Shown piece after piece: positions 63,499-64,000 of a stretch of DNA of 64,000 nt. The position numbers were made by a program, and so were the translations under genes. The stretch is taken from positions 18,515,285 to 18,579,284 of the forward strand of contig OY829658.1 in assembly GCA_963691815.1 (NCBI GenBank). The letters are read 5' to 3'. How positions within the stretch are numbered: position 1 is the first letter of the stretch; every line of letters starts with the position of its first letter. Under the pieces are notes generated by a model that was given only the letters and a program-made list of their open reading frames with translations, made no database searches and had not been told where the DNA came from. This DNA is from Echiichthys vipera. Taxonomy: Eukaryota; Chordata; Actinopteri; Perciformes; Trachinidae.

Positions 63499-64000
63499 CT
63501 GAACACAGAAATCGGTGTATATAGTGAGTGTGTTTAGAGAACAAAGTCGAGGCAGCAAGAAGGAAACATTATTCATTTCTTCTACAGTATACAATCAGTA
63601 GTGAAATGTAACTAAATGCATATATTCATGTACTTCAGCACACATTTGAGGTACATGCACTTAATTACATTTTTTACATTTCATGCCACTTAATACTTTC
63701 ACCGACTGACGATTAAATGTAGTCTTTACTTGACTTAATTATTTCACAGTTATTTTGTTATTTTCAATTTCCCAGCTTGGGCTCAATAAAGTATTTCTAT
63801 TCTATTTCTATTCTAAATATTAAGGTTTTACATGGAAAACATATGATCAACTTAGAAAGATGATGTGTTATGTTAGATATGTTAGATAAAGATACCCAAC
63901 AACAGTATACTAAATGAACTATAACAATTAAATCACACTTATACGTGAATGCATCAGTAATAATATAATAATAATCACATATCACCCAGGGCAGCAACTT
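63499..64000 (-). other. csmd2 intron, continues past the right edge
   Basis: At least 502 bp. No exon with a Sushi first half was found; it includes a TTCTATTCTATTTCTATTCT repeat near 63798. Confidence 0.6.

Overview
The window is vertebrate nuclear DNA, most likely from a teleost fish. It is AT-rich and intron-rich, with long CA/GT microsatellites, and contains Harbinger, hAT and LINE remnants typical of fish. One interspersed repeat (about 6284-6594) resembles a hAT-type element I know as abundant in percomorph genomes. The species cannot be named from the sequence. There is no bacterial, plasmid or phage content.

Right part (26509-63498, minus strand): the 3' end of a CSMD gene, a giant neuronal membrane protein built from CUB and Sushi/CCP modules. 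I traced 25 exons with one continuous reading frame of 1,297 whole codons plus stop. In transcript order they encode the second half of one Sushi domain, one CUB domain split over two exons, fifteen consecutive Sushi domains, a juxtamembrane region, one transmembrane helix and a short cytoplasmic tail. The tail carries NPMY and ends in a PDZ-type T-M-V. The tail and transmembrane wording (ALIF.GFGFYLYKQR, QYTGCSVHENNNGQAAFENP, VCTMV) fits CSMD2 better than CSMD1 or CSMD3, so I call it csmd2. The 5' two thirds of the gene lie beyond the right edge.

Left part (1-26508): no convincing protein-coding gene. The first 2-5 kb left of the stop codon are probably csmd2 3' UTR, with candidate poly(A) signals near 24363-24384 and 21697. 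The rest is intergenic, with microsatellites, transposon relics (a LINE tail with a 13-bp target duplication at 19997-20274, a foldback element at 19111-19632, hAT-like pieces near 6.3, 8.1, 10.2 and 11.3 kb), several blocks that look like conserved non-coding DNA, and one isolated exon-like segment at 1678-1773.

Noteworthy points: a (TG)n microsatellite forms the 3' splice site of a 60-nt frame-neutral exon; a second long (TG)n lies close to the acceptor of another frame-neutral Sushi exon; one intron requires a GC donor; a 51-residue Harbinger transposase fragment sits inside an intron; and a nested inverted duplication sits in the largest intron. I found no previously undescribed gene system. 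The splice-site microsatellites are the most biologically suggestive observation.
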